A stretch of 64,000 nt of DNA from Ruania halotolerans (GTDB lineage: Bacteria > Actinomycetota > Actinomycetes > Actinomycetales > Beutenbergiaceae), in NCBI RefSeq assembly GCF_021049285.1, contig NZ_CP088017.1, positions 868,001 to 932,000 on the forward strand, read 5' to 3'. A program made the position numbers and the translations under genes. Below, piece after piece: positions 15,652 to 24,781 of the stretch (the first letter of the stretch is position 1; every line of letters begins with the position of its first letter). Under the pieces are notes generated by a model that was given only the letters and a program-made list of their open reading frames with translations, was not told where the DNA came from and ran no database searches.

Positions 15652-16851
15652 CTACTGCAGCATGCGCCTGCGGTGCACGAGGGCCGCCAGGCCGACGAGA
15701 AGGAGCAGCCCGCTGACACCGAGTAGCGCGCTGGCCCACGGACCGAGCCCCGTCTGGGACAGCTCCGAATCCGCGCCCTGGCTCGCATCGGACCCATCCG
15801 CCTCGCCGGCCGCCCGAGCATCGGGCCCACCGTCTGCCGACGAATCCGCTCCGCCGTCATCTGGGCCGTCCGTTGCGTCACCGGTCGTGTCACCGGTCAT
15901 GTCGCCGGTCACGTCGTCGGTCGTGTCACCGTTCGAGGCACCCGTCGTGTCCACGGTCGAGTCGCCCGTGGGGGTGCCCGTTGGTCCGTCGGTCGGCGTG
16001 TCCGTCGGGCCGTCGGTGGGGGGTTCGGTCGGTGTGCCGGTCGGTTCGCCCGTGGGGCTCTCGCTCGGCTCTTCGGTGGGAGTCTCTGTCGGATCTGTGT
16101 CACAGCCAGGCGTGGTGAACACGTTGGTGTCCAGGGAGACCTGACCGTTGCGAGCCAGTGCCCGGCCCTCAACGACCGTTCCGGTGGTGACGGAGATCGA
16201 TGTCAACGCCATGATTGTTCCGATGAAGGTTGAGCCGGTACCCAGCGTCGCTGAGCTACCCACCTGCCAGAACACGTTGCACGCCTGGGCGCCATTAATC
16301 AGTGCAACATCGCTGGACGTTGCGGTGATTAATGTGGAAGCGACCTGGAAAATGAAGACCGAGTTCGGGTCACCTTGAGCGTCCAGCGTCAGCGTCCCAC
16401 TGAGTTCCAGGGGACCGCTGGAGTTGTAGACGCCGTCGGTGAGTGTCTGCCCGACGAGGTCCCCGCTGACCGAGGCCGTGGGGGCGCGGCCCGCTGCGTC
16501 GTCGTACGCGATCACCAAGTCCGACTGGGCTTGGGCGGCGGGCGCATCACCGGCGTGCACTGTTCCGCCAAGCGTGCCGGGCGGAAATCCCGTGATTGCA
16601 GTGCCCGGACTGACGCCAAGATCAGCACCCAGCGTGGTCGGGCCGGTATTGGTCACCGTCTGGCCGCCGAGTACTGAATAGCTCTGGGCGGTGCCGACTC
16701 CCACAGCCGGCGTGGCGGCCGAGGCGGGTAGCGGAGTCAGAGCGATGCTCGCCAGCACGAGCGCGGAAATGACCGCGAGGATACCGATGACCATGGTGCG
16801 ATGATGTGCGAGACGTCCTGCGATTCCGCGCGTAGACGGGTGAAGTCCCAT
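15652..16851 (-). CDS. Ice-binding-type (DUF3494) surface protein with sortase-like C-terminal anchor
   Basis: 399 residues from the ATG at 16851, chosen over an ATG five codons upstream because GGAAGG lies 7 bases before it. An N-terminal export signal (about 22-46, MVIGILAVISALVLASIALTPLPASAA) precedes a DUF3494 beta-solenoid (about 50-245): YSVLGGQTVTNTGPTTLGADLGVSPG, DLVGQTLTDGVYNSSGPLELSGTLTLD, VFIFQVASTL, CNVFWQVGSSATLGTGSTFIGTIMA and GRALARNGQVSLDTN. A Thr/Pro/Asp-rich stalk (about 250-360) leads to LSQTG, a hydrophobic helix and RRRMLQ, an LPXTG-like sorting signal. DUF3494 includes ice-binding and antifreeze proteins, but also members of unknown role. No sortase is in the window. Confidence 0.87.
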   Translation of the reverse strand: MGLHPSTRGIAGRLAHHRTMVIGILAVISALVLASIALTPLPASAATPAVGVGTAQSYSVLGGQTVTNTGPTTLGADLGVSPGTAITGFPPGTLGGTVHAGDAPAAQAQSDLVIAYDDAAGRAPTASVSGDLVGQTLTDGVYNSSGPLELSGTLTLDAQGDPNSVFIFQVASTLITATSSDVALINGAQACNVFWQVGSSATLGTGSTFIGTIMALTSISVTTGTVVEGRALARNGQVSLDTNVFTTPGCDTDPTETPTEEPSESPTGEPTGTPTEPPTDGPTDTPTDGPTGTPTGDSTVDTTGASNGDTTDDVTGDMTGDTTGDATDGPDDGGADSSADGGPDARAAGEADGSDASQGADSELSQTGLGPWASALLGVSGLLLLVGLAALVHRRRMLQ

Positions 16852-17156
16852 CGTGCTGCCTTCCATTCGTGGAGTGGCACGCTTCTGGGAAGGGCGTCAG
16901 AAATGACGCCCCGAAGCGAGTAATTCTCCGGGAATTGATCAGCAGCGATTAGGCCGACCCCTCGGATATTCACCACGATACGCCGTCGCTGGATATTGCG
17001 CCTGGTGTGTGATAAAGGCCCAGGTCACAGGGGTAGTGGTGCCACTTTCATTCATGGAAGAGCGACTGTCGGCGTGGTCGGCTTCATCTCACCCAGGGCT
17101 CGAGAGGGAGTCGATGGGCGCGTGAGGCGTCGGTGCCGGAAAGTGCTCACCCGTGG
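16852..17156. other. 305-bp intergenic region upstream of the ice-binding-type gene
   Basis: No gene seen. The half nearer 16900-17000 is A+T-richer than its surroundings and likely holds the promoter of the DUF3494 gene. It contains a small inverted repeat AATTC-tccgg-GAATT (16922-16936). The other half adjoins the XPB stop and shows no obvious terminator. Confidence 0.5.
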
Positions 17157-18806
17157 TCAGGCGGCGCCCGAGGTCAGATCCACGGCGTCCACGATGGTGT
17201 AGGCGTATCCCTGCTCGGCGAGGAACCGTTGCCGGTGGGCGGCGAAGTCCTGGTCCACCGTGTCCCGGGTGACGATCGCGTAGAAATGCGCGGTGCGCCC
17301 GTCGGCCTTGGGGCGCATCACCCGGCCGAGTCGCTGCGCCTCCTCCTGGCGGGAGCCGAACGAACCGGATATCTGGATCGCCACCGCCGCCTCGGGCAGG
17401 TCGATCGAGAAGTTCGCCACCTTGCTCACCACCAGGGTGTGCAGTTCACCGGTGCGGAAGGCCTCGAACAGTCGCTGCCGCTCCGGGACCGTGGTGGCGC
17501 CGGTGATCACCGGCGCCTCGAGTGCTTCGCTGAGCTCGGTGAGTTGGTCCAGGTACTGACCGATGATCAGGGTTTGCTCACCCGCATGCTTCTTCAGCAG
17601 TTCGCGCACCACGGCCGTCTTTCCGGATGCTGTGGCCGCGAGCCGATACCTGTCCTCGGGTTCGGCCATGGCGTAGGCCATCCGGTCGGAGTGCGGAAGG
17701 TCCAGGCGCACTTCAGTGCAATCCGCAGGGGCGATGTAGCCCTGGGCCTCGATGTCCTTCCACGGGGCGTCATACCGCTTCGGCCCGATGAGGGAGAACA
17801 CCTCGTCCTCGCGGCCGTCCTCACGTACCAGCGTGGCGGTCAGGCCCAGGCGACGGCGGGCCTGCAGGTCCGCCGTCATCCGGAAGATCGGTGCCGGCAG
17901 CAGATGCACCTCGTCATAGACGATGAGGCCCCAGTCCCGCGCATCCAGCAGATCCAGGTGCGGGTAGGCGCCCTTCCGCTTCGTGGTGAGTACCTGGTAG
18001 GTGGCGATCGTGACCGGTCGGATCTCCTTCCGAGCGCCGGAGTACTCGCCGATCTCTTCCGCCGTCAGGGAGGTGCGGCGCACCAGCTCATCCCGCCACT
18101 GCCGGGCGCTGACGGTGTTGGTCACCAGGATCAACGTGGTGGTGCCGGACTGGGCCATCGCGCCGGCGCCCACCAGAGTCTTGCCCGCCCCGCAGGGAAG
18201 CACGACGACGCCGCTGCCGCCATGCCAGAAGGTTTCCACCGCTTCCTGTTGGTAGGGCCGCAGTGACCAGTCGCCGGTCTCCAGCGAGATGGCGTGCTTC
18301 TCGCCGTCGACGTACCCGGCGAGGTCCTCGGCCGGCCAGCCGAGCTTGACCAGCACCTGCTTGAGGTGGCCGCGTTCGCTGGCGTGCACCACGACGGTGC
18401 TCTCGTCGAGGCGTTCGCCCACCAGGCCGGCGGTGCGCTTGGAGCGCAGCACCTCGGTGAGGACCGGCACGTCGAGGGCGTGCAAGACGAGGCCATGTGT
18501 GGGGTGGGCGATCAACTGCAGGCGTCCGTAGCGAGACATCGTCTCTGCAATGTCCACGAGCAGGGCGTGGGGCACCGGGTAGCGCGAGTACTGGATGAGG
18601 GTGTTCACCACTTGCTCGGCGTCGTGCCCCGCGGCGCGGGCGTTCCACAGGCCGAGCGGAGTGAGCCGGTAGGTGTGAATGTGCTCCGGGGCGCGTTCCA
18701 GCTCGGCGAACGGGGCGATGGCGCGCCGGCACGCGCCGGCCTGCTCGTGGTCAACTTCGAGCAGCAGGGACTTGTCGGACTGGACGATGAGGGGGCCGTC
18801 GGGCAT
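17157..18806 (-). CDS. DNA repair helicase XPB (superfamily 2)
   Basis: 549 residues, the usual length for bacterial XPB. An N-terminal helicase-associated damage-recognition region (about 5-175) precedes the SF2 core. The motifs are Walker A PCGAGKT (204-210), DEVH box (298-301), motif III GLTATL followed by the XPB-specific RED (about 328-330), and motif VI QRLGRVMRPK. It is a 3'-5' helicase of actinobacterial nucleotide-excision or transcription-linked repair. In many actinobacteria it is adjacent to a Helicase_C_3 gene; here that partner is about 16 kb away at 34925-37261, with the polysaccharide locus between. Confidence 0.97.
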   Translation of the reverse strand: MPDGPLIVQSDKSLLLEVDHEQAGACRRAIAPFAELERAPEHIHTYRLTPLGLWNARAAGHDAEQVVNTLIQYSRYPVPHALLVDIAETMSRYGRLQLIAHPTHGLVLHALDVPVLTEVLRSKRTAGLVGERLDESTVVVHASERGHLKQVLVKLGWPAEDLAGYVDGEKHAISLETGDWSLRPYQQEAVETFWHGGSGVVVLPCGAGKTLVGAGAMAQSGTTTLILVTNTVSARQWRDELVRRTSLTAEEIGEYSGARKEIRPVTIATYQVLTTKRKGAYPHLDLLDARDWGLIVYDEVHLLPAPIFRMTADLQARRRLGLTATLVREDGREDEVFSLIGPKRYDAPWKDIEAQGYIAPADCTEVRLDLPHSDRMAYAMAEPEDRYRLAATASGKTAVVRELLKKHAGEQTLIIGQYLDQLTELSEALEAPVITGATTVPERQRLFEAFRTGELHTLVVSKVANFSIDLPEAAVAIQISGSFGSRQEEAQRLGRVMRPKADGRTAHFYAIVTRDTVDQDFAAHRQRFLAEQGYAYTIVDAVDLTSGAA

Positions 18807-18888
18807 CCGATCATTGTCCCACCCGGTCTGGAGCAGTCGAAACGTGCAAGACGGACACTGCCGCCAGAGCTCGCACTCTCGACCTGGC

Positions 18889-18894
18889 TAGAAT
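18889..18894 (+). promoter_or_regulatory. Candidate -10 element for a leaderless transcript
   Basis: TAGAAT (in GGCTAGAAT) ends 8 bp before the ATG at 18903, so transcription would start close to the start codon. There is no purine-rich ribosome site in front of that ATG, which fits leaderless translation. No convincing -35 was seen. Confidence 0.4.
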
Positions 18895-18902
18895 CGCCCC
18901 CC

Positions 18903-19877
18903 ATGCGCTGGATCAAGGACAATCGCGTCACCGCGCTCGGCCTCGGCGCCCTGCTTGTGGTCACGATCGTCCTGGTGGTTCTTGCTCTGCGGCCGGTCCA
19001 GGCCCCGTCAAGTACCGGTCCTGCCTACACGCCACCGCCCTCCGCGAGTCCTGACTCCGTAGCGACTGAGGATGAGCCGAGCGAGGACCCACGTACCGCC
19101 GAACCGACGCAGGATGAGACGGATGCGCCGGAAGAACCGATCGAGCCCGTACCCACAACGCGCCTGCTGACCGCTGCCTCCTCCGAGCGTGCGTGGCGTG
19201 CGATGGTGGGCGACTGTGACGACCTGAGCGCCCTCGAGGTCACTGGTGATGGCGGAGACACGTGGGAGTTCGTTGATGCCGGGCTGACTCCCATTGTCCG
19301 CGTGAAGGCGCTCGATGAGAACACGATGTTCGCGATCGGTGGGGCAGCGGAGTGTGCCGCGAGCTTAAGGATCACTGCCTCTGCGGGAGCCGACTGGGAG
19401 GAATCGAACGAGGAGCTTGGCGGCTCCTGGTACCTCGAGCCCGGGGACCGCAACGTGGTGCATGGGCCCGCTGATGCGGCGGAGCCGTGCTCAGGTGACG
19501 TGGTGGACCTCGCCGGACTGAGCGGATCGGCAGCGGCAGTGGTGTGTACGGACGGTGACGTGCTGGAGACCGGCGATGCGGGTGACTCGTGGTCCTCGGT
19601 GGGGAACCTGCCCGGCGCTGTGGCGATAGCGCCGCAACTGGACGGTGCTGCGGACTTCCAGGGTTACCTGCTGGCGTCGATCGACCCTGACTGTGAGGGT
19701 GTCGCGATCCGGTCGGTGGGTCCCGAGGGTGCCGGCCTGGATGATTCCCCGGCCGGGTGTGCTGAGGTCGGCGAGGTCGCTGCTGGAGACGTCGCAGTGG
19801 CCCTCAGCGGTGACGTTGCGTGGCTGTGGGCGGCCGATGACGTGCTGGTCTCTGACGACGCCGGCGCCACCTGGTAA
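18903..19877 (+). CDS. Membrane-anchored extracytoplasmic protein of unknown function, BNR-like
   Basis: 324 residues: a single N-terminal helix (about 10-32, VTALGLGALLVVTIVLVVLAL), a Pro/Glu/Asp/Thr-rich linker (about 36-85), then an acidic all-beta domain with recurring VTGDGGDTWEFV, ASAGADWEES, TGDAGDSWSSV and VSDDAGATW. These S/T-x-D-x-G-x-T-W signatures are BNR/sialidase-type propeller repeats. Paired cysteines occur (CDDL, AECAAS, EPCSG, VVCTDG). It is divergent from XPB, and its stop lies 4 bases from that of the LCP gene. The role is unknown. Confidence 0.75.
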   Translation: MRWIKDNRVTALGLGALLVVTIVLVVLALRPVQAPSSTGPAYTPPPSASPDSVATEDEPSEDPRTAEPTQDETDAPEEPIEPVPTTRLLTAASSERAWRAMVGDCDDLSALEVTGDGGDTWEFVDAGLTPIVRVKALDENTMFAIGGAAECAASLRITASAGADWEESNEELGGSWYLEPGDRNVVHGPADAAEPCSGDVVDLAGLSGSAAAVVCTDGDVLETGDAGDSWSSVGNLPGAVAIAPQLDGAADFQGYLLASIDPDCEGVAIRSVGPEGAGLDDSPAGCAEVGEVAAGDVAVALSGDVAWLWAADDVLVSDDAGATW

Positions 19878-19881
19878 GCCG

Positions 19882-20937
19882 CTATTCCACCGAGGCGCCC
19901 AATCGGACGATATCGGGGTGCTCCTCGACGTACTCGGCGATCCGATCTTCCACGAATGCCTGGGACACCTCCTCGAGGGCCGTGTGGTCGAGGTTCACGA
20001 TCGATTGGGTCCCATCAGGGCTCCACCCGGTGCCCTCCACCGGGGCACTGATGAAGGTGACATTTCCAGGGCGCAGGTCCCGCATCGAGAGTGCGAGGTC
20101 CCGCATCTCGCTGACGCCGAAGCCTTCATCGACGGCCATGTTCTCCGCTGCCACGGTGAGGAGGTCGGTCAGCGCGACCGGATCGGTGAGTACGTCGCGG
20201 TTGAAGGCGGCGGCGAGCATGCCTCGCATCCAGTTCTGTTGCCGCTGCATCCGGGAGAAGTCGCCTCCGGAGAGCCCGTAGCGCTGCCTGGTGTAGGCCA
20301 GGGCCTGCTCGCCATCCAGCAGGTGAGTACCCGCCTCCAGTGTGGTGCCGCCGGCCTCCAGGGGCTGGGTCAGTGTGATCTCCACGCCACCGAGCTCATC
20401 GGTGAGCTCTTGGAAGGACTCGAAGTCGGAGATCGCGACGTGGTCGATCCGGATGCCGGTCAGTTGTTCGATGGTGCCGACCATCAGGCTCGGCCCGCCA
20501 AAGGAGAAGGCGGCGTTGAGCTTGTTGTCCCCATGCGAGGGGATGGGGACCCAGGAGTCGCGGGGGAGGGACATCACGGTGACAGATTCGCGATCACCGC
20601 TGATCGAGGCGACCATGATCGCATCGGTGCGCTGCGCTCCGTATTCCCACTGCGATGGGTCGCCTGCGGAGATGCGGCTGTCCGAACCCAGGAACAGGAT
20701 GTTCACCGGCGGCTCGTGGGTCTCGGTGCCCTCTGTGGCCGGGGCTGTGGTGGGCCGGTCATCACCGAGGCTCGCGAACGGGTCGTCGAAGCGTTCGATC
20801 CGGCTGTCGATCCGGTGCTGAAGGTAGAAGGCGCCAGCGACGGCGGTGACCACGAGGAGGGCGATGAGCGAGAGCGCGATCACCAGCGCGAGTTTGGTCC
20901 GGGACCGGCGGGCCCTGGGCCGGGTGCGGGAGCTCAT
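19882..20937 (-). CDS. LytR-CpsA-Psr (LCP) family glycopolymer transferase
   Basis: 351 residues: a basic cytoplasmic N-terminus, one transmembrane helix (about 17-42) and an extracytoplasmic LCP domain. The domain shows NILFLGSDSR, RTDAIMVASI, VTVMSLPRDSWVPIP, NAAFSFGGPSLMVGTIEQLTGI, DHVAISDFESFQELTDELGGVEI and LDGEQALAYTRQRYGLSGGDFSRMQRQQ, with the Arg and Asp residues that bind lipid pyrophosphate. LCP proteins move undecaprenyl-linked polymers onto the wall. It ends the kinase-phosphatase-LCP run, so it probably attaches the local polysaccharide. Confidence 0.95.
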   Translation of the reverse strand: MSSRTRPRARRSRTKLALVIALSLIALLVVTAVAGAFYLQHRIDSRIERFDDPFASLGDDRPTTAPATEGTETHEPPVNILFLGSDSRISAGDPSQWEYGAQRTDAIMVASISGDRESVTVMSLPRDSWVPIPSHGDNKLNAAFSFGGPSLMVGTIEQLTGIRIDHVAISDFESFQELTDELGGVEITLTQPLEAGGTTLEAGTHLLDGEQALAYTRQRYGLSGGDFSRMQRQQNWMRGMLAAAFNRDVLTDPVALTDLLTVAAENMAVDEGFGVSEMRDLALSMRDLRPGNVTFISAPVEGTGWSPDGTQSIVNLDHTALEEVSQAFVEDRIAEYVEEHPDIVRLGASVE

Positions 20938-20943
20938 GGCTGA

Positions 20944-21522
20944 TTATGACTCACGGACGGCATCTGCGATGGCTGTGACGGCTCGGTGAATCTGATCGAA
21001 GGATCGCTGGTAAATCGCGCGCTCGCGGCGGTAGGGATCCACGATGTCGTCCTCGGTCGGTGAACTCGGAGGGCGCTGCCCGCGCAGGGCTCCTGCGAGG
21101 GGTGAGGCAGCCGTCAGTCGTTCCGCTGCACTTCCTCGCTCCGGTAGCGCCGAGGCATCGATCGCCTCCAGTGCCCGAGCGAACTCGGTGAGTGTGAACG
21201 TACGCCGGACGGCGCCGGGCCACAGGTCGACCACAGCGGCGCGATGCTCGCGGGTGAGGGCGAGGATCAGATCGGCCCCCCGCACGGTTGATTCGCTGAG
21301 CTGCCGGGCGCTGAACCGCTCGGCGTCTGCGCCCGCTTCGGCCAGCAGGATGTCCATCGGAGGTGAGATCGGCTCGCCAACGAGTGCGTGAGTGCCGGCG
21401 CTGGTGACCTCGACGCTGCTATCGAGGTGGACGGTGAGTAGTCGTTCTGCTGCGGGGGACCGGCACACGTTGCCCGTGCATACGGCGAGGATCCGGTACG
21501 GAGGGAACGCAGGAGTGCTCAT
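20944..21522 (-). CDS. Low-molecular-weight protein tyrosine phosphatase (Wzb-like)
   Basis: 192 residues. The catalytic loop VCTGNVCRSP near the N-terminus matches CxGNxCRSP, with the first Cys as nucleophile and the loop Arg for phosphate binding. The general-acid region appears near the C-terminus as DDIVDPYRR. It is expected to dephosphorylate the tyrosine kinase encoded 37 bp upstream, the usual pairing that controls polysaccharide chain length. It is 6 bp from the LCP gene, same strand. Confidence 0.93.
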   Translation of the reverse strand: MSTPAFPPYRILAVCTGNVCRSPAAERLLTVHLDSSVEVTSAGTHALVGEPISPPMDILLAEAGADAERFSARQLSESTVRGADLILALTREHRAAVVDLWPGAVRRTFTLTEFARALEAIDASALPERGSAAERLTAASPLAGALRGQRPPSSPTEDDIVDPYRRERAIYQRSFDQIHRAVTAIADAVRES

Positions 21523-21559
21523 AATCGCTCGTCAACTTTCGAGGAGCCGTCCATGGGCG

Positions 21560-23104
21560 TCACGTGCGCTGGCGTCCGGCCGAAGCACGCCGGGGCGGAG
21601 TTGCCGACGGCTCCTCGGACGTTCTCCGTGCTCGAATCGGCTCGGGATCACCGGTTGGCTCGACGGCGTGCTCCGGCTTGCGCTCGCTCGGTCGCCGGGC
21701 CGCCCGCTTTCCCTTGCCCCGGCGCGCCTGAGGTGCTCCCTCTTCGGGGTGAGCGGCGTAGGTGGAGTGGTAGTGGTAGCTGGTGTACCCGTTGGCGTGT
21801 TTGCGCCGCACCTTGTTCAACACCAGGCCAAGCACTCGTCCGTCGACCGACTCGAGGGTTTCCAGGGAGTCGGCCAGCTGCGCCTGGTGCACCACGTCAC
21901 TGCCCACCACGAGAAGCGCGCCACCGGCATTGCCCGCAAGGATGGCGCCGTCGGTGACGGGGAGCAGGGGCGGGGAGTCGAACAGGACGACGTCGTACTG
22001 CTCGGTCGCTGCCTGCATGAACTGTTCCATGGTGTGCGAGCCCAGCAGCTCGCTCGGGTTTGGCGGGATCTTCCCTGAGGCGAGTACGTGCAGGTTGGTA
22101 TTTCCCCATGGTTGAACCACGTCCGCGAGCGTGGCTCGGCCGATCAGCAAGGTGGTCAGGCCCACGCTGCCTTCGATCTGCATGTACTTCGCGATCTGGG
22201 GGCGGCGCAGATCCGCGTCGACCAGCAGTACCCGGGCGCCCGCCTCGGCCAAGGTGATCGCCAGGTTGATCGACGTCGTCGTCTTTCCCTCCTGCGGCAT
22301 CGAGGAGGTGACCACAATGGAATGGGAGCGGTCTGCCAGGTCGAGGAACTGCAGGTTCGTCCGGAGCCGGCGATACGCCTCTGCACGAGGTGAACGGGGA
22401 TCCACCTGGACCGTGAGCGGGTGCGCCGAGGCGTCGTCGTCATATGCGATCGTGGCCACCACGGACGCATCGGTGACGCGACTGATGTCCGACTCAGTGC
22501 GCACCTTGGTGTTCAGAACCTCGAGCAGGAGCGCGAGGCCGATTCCACCGAGCAGGCCGAGCACCAAGCCCAGGGCGAGGTTGCGCGGAGTGTTGGGGGA
22601 GGAGGGGCTCTCCGGGGCGGCGGCGGCCGAGATCGTGGTTGCCCGGACGCTTTCCCCCTCATCGCCGTCAGGTGACAGCTCCGTGACGGCGGCACCGAGA
22701 CCTGCTCCGACTGCGTTGGCGATATCGGCGGCCTGTTGGGGCTCCGCGTCATCGACAGCGATCTCGATGATGACGGTGTTGATGGGAACCGTGACGCGGA
22801 TCTGTTGCGCGAGCGCGCCGACACCAGTGTTCAGGTCGAGGTCTTCAATGACCTGCTCGAGCACGTACGGTGCAGTGGCGACCTCGGCGTAGGACTCCAC
22901 CTGGCGTTGTGTGTAGGTAGACCCCTGGGCGAGGTCAGCGACCGAACCGCTGCCCCCGACGGCGAAGAACAGACTCGTGCGGGCCGTATAAGTGGGGGCG
23001 GTGGCGAGAGTAACGACTGCGCTGATCGCCAGCACGCTCAACGTGACCGCGACGATCGTGATCCATCGCTTGCGGATGATCGACGCATAGTCCCGCAACT
23101 CCAC
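21560..23104 (-). CDS. Polysaccharide co-polymerase / BY tyrosine kinase (Wzz-CpsD fusion)
   Basis: 514 residues from the GTG at 23104. That start is preferred over an ATG 11 codons upstream because AGGAG lies 5 bases ahead and ELRDYASIIRKRW is the normal family N-terminus. The Wzz domain has a first TM helix (about 12-35) and a second (about 175-198, LALGLVLGLLGGIGLALLLEVL). The kinase domain has Walker A SSMPQEGKTTT (about 267-277), Walker A' VLLVDADLRRP and Walker B VVLFDSPP. A tyrosine cluster (YTSYHYHSTY) for autophosphorylation precedes a long basic, Pro-rich tail. It regulates polymer length and export. Confidence 0.95.
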   Translation of the reverse strand: MELRDYASIIRKRWITIVAVTLSVLAISAVVTLATAPTYTARTSLFFAVGGSGSVADLAQGSTYTQRQVESYAEVATAPYVLEQVIEDLDLNTGVGALAQQIRVTVPINTVIIEIAVDDAEPQQAADIANAVGAGLGAAVTELSPDGDEGESVRATTISAAAAPESPSSPNTPRNLALGLVLGLLGGIGLALLLEVLNTKVRTESDISRVTDASVVATIAYDDDASAHPLTVQVDPRSPRAEAYRRLRTNLQFLDLADRSHSIVVTSSMPQEGKTTTSINLAITLAEAGARVLLVDADLRRPQIAKYMQIEGSVGLTTLLIGRATLADVVQPWGNTNLHVLASGKIPPNPSELLGSHTMEQFMQAATEQYDVVLFDSPPLLPVTDGAILAGNAGGALLVVGSDVVHQAQLADSLETLESVDGRVLGLVLNKVRRKHANGYTSYHYHSTYAAHPEEGAPQARRGKGKRAARRPSERKPEHAVEPTGDPEPIRARRTSEEPSATPPRRASAGRQRT

Positions 23105-23593
23105 GGAGGCTCCTAGATCGGTGAGAACTATTGACATACTGGCACAGGATTGGTCAGTCCACCGGAAGTCATGTCACGTCGAGGAGGCGCTCGATATGCC
23201 CAGAGCCAGGATGGACGTGATCTGTCGCCGCTCTCAGACGCCGTGGGTTCGGTTCGACGCGAACTTGGCACCACCAATCCACGCTTCCAGAACTGGTCCA
23301 GTGGACGTTGCTCCGCCCCTCTCGAGCGCGTCACGCGCCGTGGCAGGCGTAGCCGTTCGTGTTGGTGGGAGTAAGAGGCTTCGAATCGGCGGCAGAGGTC
23401 GTCGGCGCTGTCCAGGTAGACCACAGATGAGATCCCTGCGAGGGGCCGGCGACACAGTCCCGCGTGCGCTTGGTGCCGCCAATGCCAGCGTTCAAGATCG
23501 TTCAGATTTCAGACTAGTCGCCCGAACAGGCCAATGCGCAACGGTGACTCGATGCGCTTTTTCTGGACGAATCGTCGTAGGAGTTCAGCTGGT
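23105..23593. other. 489-bp intergenic region between divergent polysaccharide genes
   Basis: No supported gene. It must carry the promoter of the minus-strand kinase operon (near 23105) and of the plus-strand glycosyltransferase (near 23593). Two imperfect 36-base copies starting ttgg(c/t)(a/g)cc(a/g)ccaat lie at 23265-23300 and 23470-23505; with one shift I match roughly three quarters of positions by eye. Short frames here have no family likeness. Confidence 0.5.
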
Positions 23594-24781
23594 ATGAGAT
23601 ATGTCCTTGTACTTAACCAGTTTGCCTTGCCGCTCGACCAGGGAGGAGGAACTCGGCACGCTGAGCTCTTTGATCAACTTGACGGTTGGTCGGCGTATAT
23701 CATGGCAGGCAACCGCAACCACTACAGTCAGGACCGGTTCGCCACGACTGATGGCAGGTTTGACCTCATCCCCGTTCCTGCCCAGGCAGGTACGCCTGCT
23801 CGGCGCCTGGTGTCTTGGCTGGTGTATTCGCTGCGGGTGTTTTTTCGCAGCTTTCGCCGCCGACCACTTCACCTTGTGTACGCCTCGAGCCCGCACCTTT
23901 TTGCGCCCTTGGCCGGCCTAGCCATCGCACGTCTTCGACGCGTTCCGCTCATCGTTGAGGTGCGAGATCTCTGGCCAGAATCCATGGTCGCGGCCGGGGT
24001 GCTCCGTCGAGGTGGCCGAGTTCATCGGGCCTTCGCTGAGCTTGAGAAATTCGTACTCAATGCGGCAGATCGCGTCGTTGCGGTGACCCCCGGGTGGCGG
24101 GACCATTTCGCATCGCTCGGCATTGAGGAATCACGCGTAGCCGTGGTGCCGAACGGCGCCGACCCATGGGAATCGAGCGGCTACAATCGTTCGACGATGC
24201 GCGAACATCTCGGTCTCACCGGCTTCTCAGCGGTATTTGCCGGTGCCCATGGTTCAGCGAATGGGCTCGACTTGATCCTAGAAGCAGCAGGCGCGCTTCC
24301 TGACATCAATTTTATTCTCATGGGCAACGGCCCGGCGAAAGCAGTGACCATCGCCCAGGCAGAAGAACAGAAGCTCATGAACGTCGAATTCTGGGACGGC
24401 GTCCCCAAGGATTCTCTCATGGAGGTCCTGGCGGCATTCGATGTCGGAATCCACTCTCTCGCGCCAATGTCGGTACTGGAGAAAGGTGCGAGCCCAAACA
24501 AGCTATTCGATTACGTTGCCGCCGGCATTCTGGCAGTGAGCAACTGTGACAGCGGATTGCGTCTCGTATTTCCTGATGACAAGTCAGTCATCTTGGGTCC
24601 GGCCGATTCGCTCACCGAAACTGTTTCGCGTGCTAGGAACATGGACGATGATGAGAGGAGTCGGCGACTGGAGGTCGGTCGACAGATTCTCGACGAACAT
24701 TATTCTCGCGCAAATTCTCGGCGCAAGTTGCATGAAGTAATTTCAGGTGTTGTGGGCTCTTCGGGCTCCGGGCCCGGTTGA
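23594..24781 (+). CDS. Glycosyltransferase family 4 (WbuB/GT4-like)
   Basis: 395 residues from the ATG at 23594 (AGGAG about 10 bases upstream; the sequence from MRYVLVLNQFALPLDQGGGTRH is family-like). The GT-B acceptor half includes VYASSPHLFAPLAGLAIARLRRVPLIVEVRDLWPESMVAAGVL. The donor half includes VVPNGADPW, FSAVFAGAHGSANGLDLILEAAG, FILMGNGPAK, MSVLEKGASPNKLFDYVAAGILAVSNCDSGL (the EX7E-like region) and a C-terminal helix. Its codons use more A/T than its neighbours, suggesting separate acquisition. It transfers a sugar, probably to the lipid-linked repeat unit. Confidence 0.9.
   Translation: MRYVLVLNQFALPLDQGGGTRHAELFDQLDGWSAYIMAGNRNHYSQDRFATTDGRFDLIPVPAQAGTPARRLVSWLVYSLRVFFRSFRRRPLHLVYASSPHLFAPLAGLAIARLRRVPLIVEVRDLWPESMVAAGVLRRGGRVHRAFAELEKFVLNAADRVVAVTPGWRDHFASLGIEESRVAVVPNGADPWESSGYNRSTMREHLGLTGFSAVFAGAHGSANGLDLILEAAGALPDINFILMGNGPAKAVTIAQAEEQKLMNVEFWDGVPKDSLMEVLAAFDVGIHSLAPMSVLEKGASPNKLFDYVAAGILAVSNCDSGLRLVFPDDKSVILGPADSLTETVSRARNMDDDERSRRLEVGRQILDEHYSRANSRRKLHEVISGVVGSSGSGPG

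Noticed and set aside
23128-23424. Short frames in the gap before the glycosyltransferase, considered as a transposase remnant
   Set aside because: No transposase motif, inverted termini or target duplication is visible.
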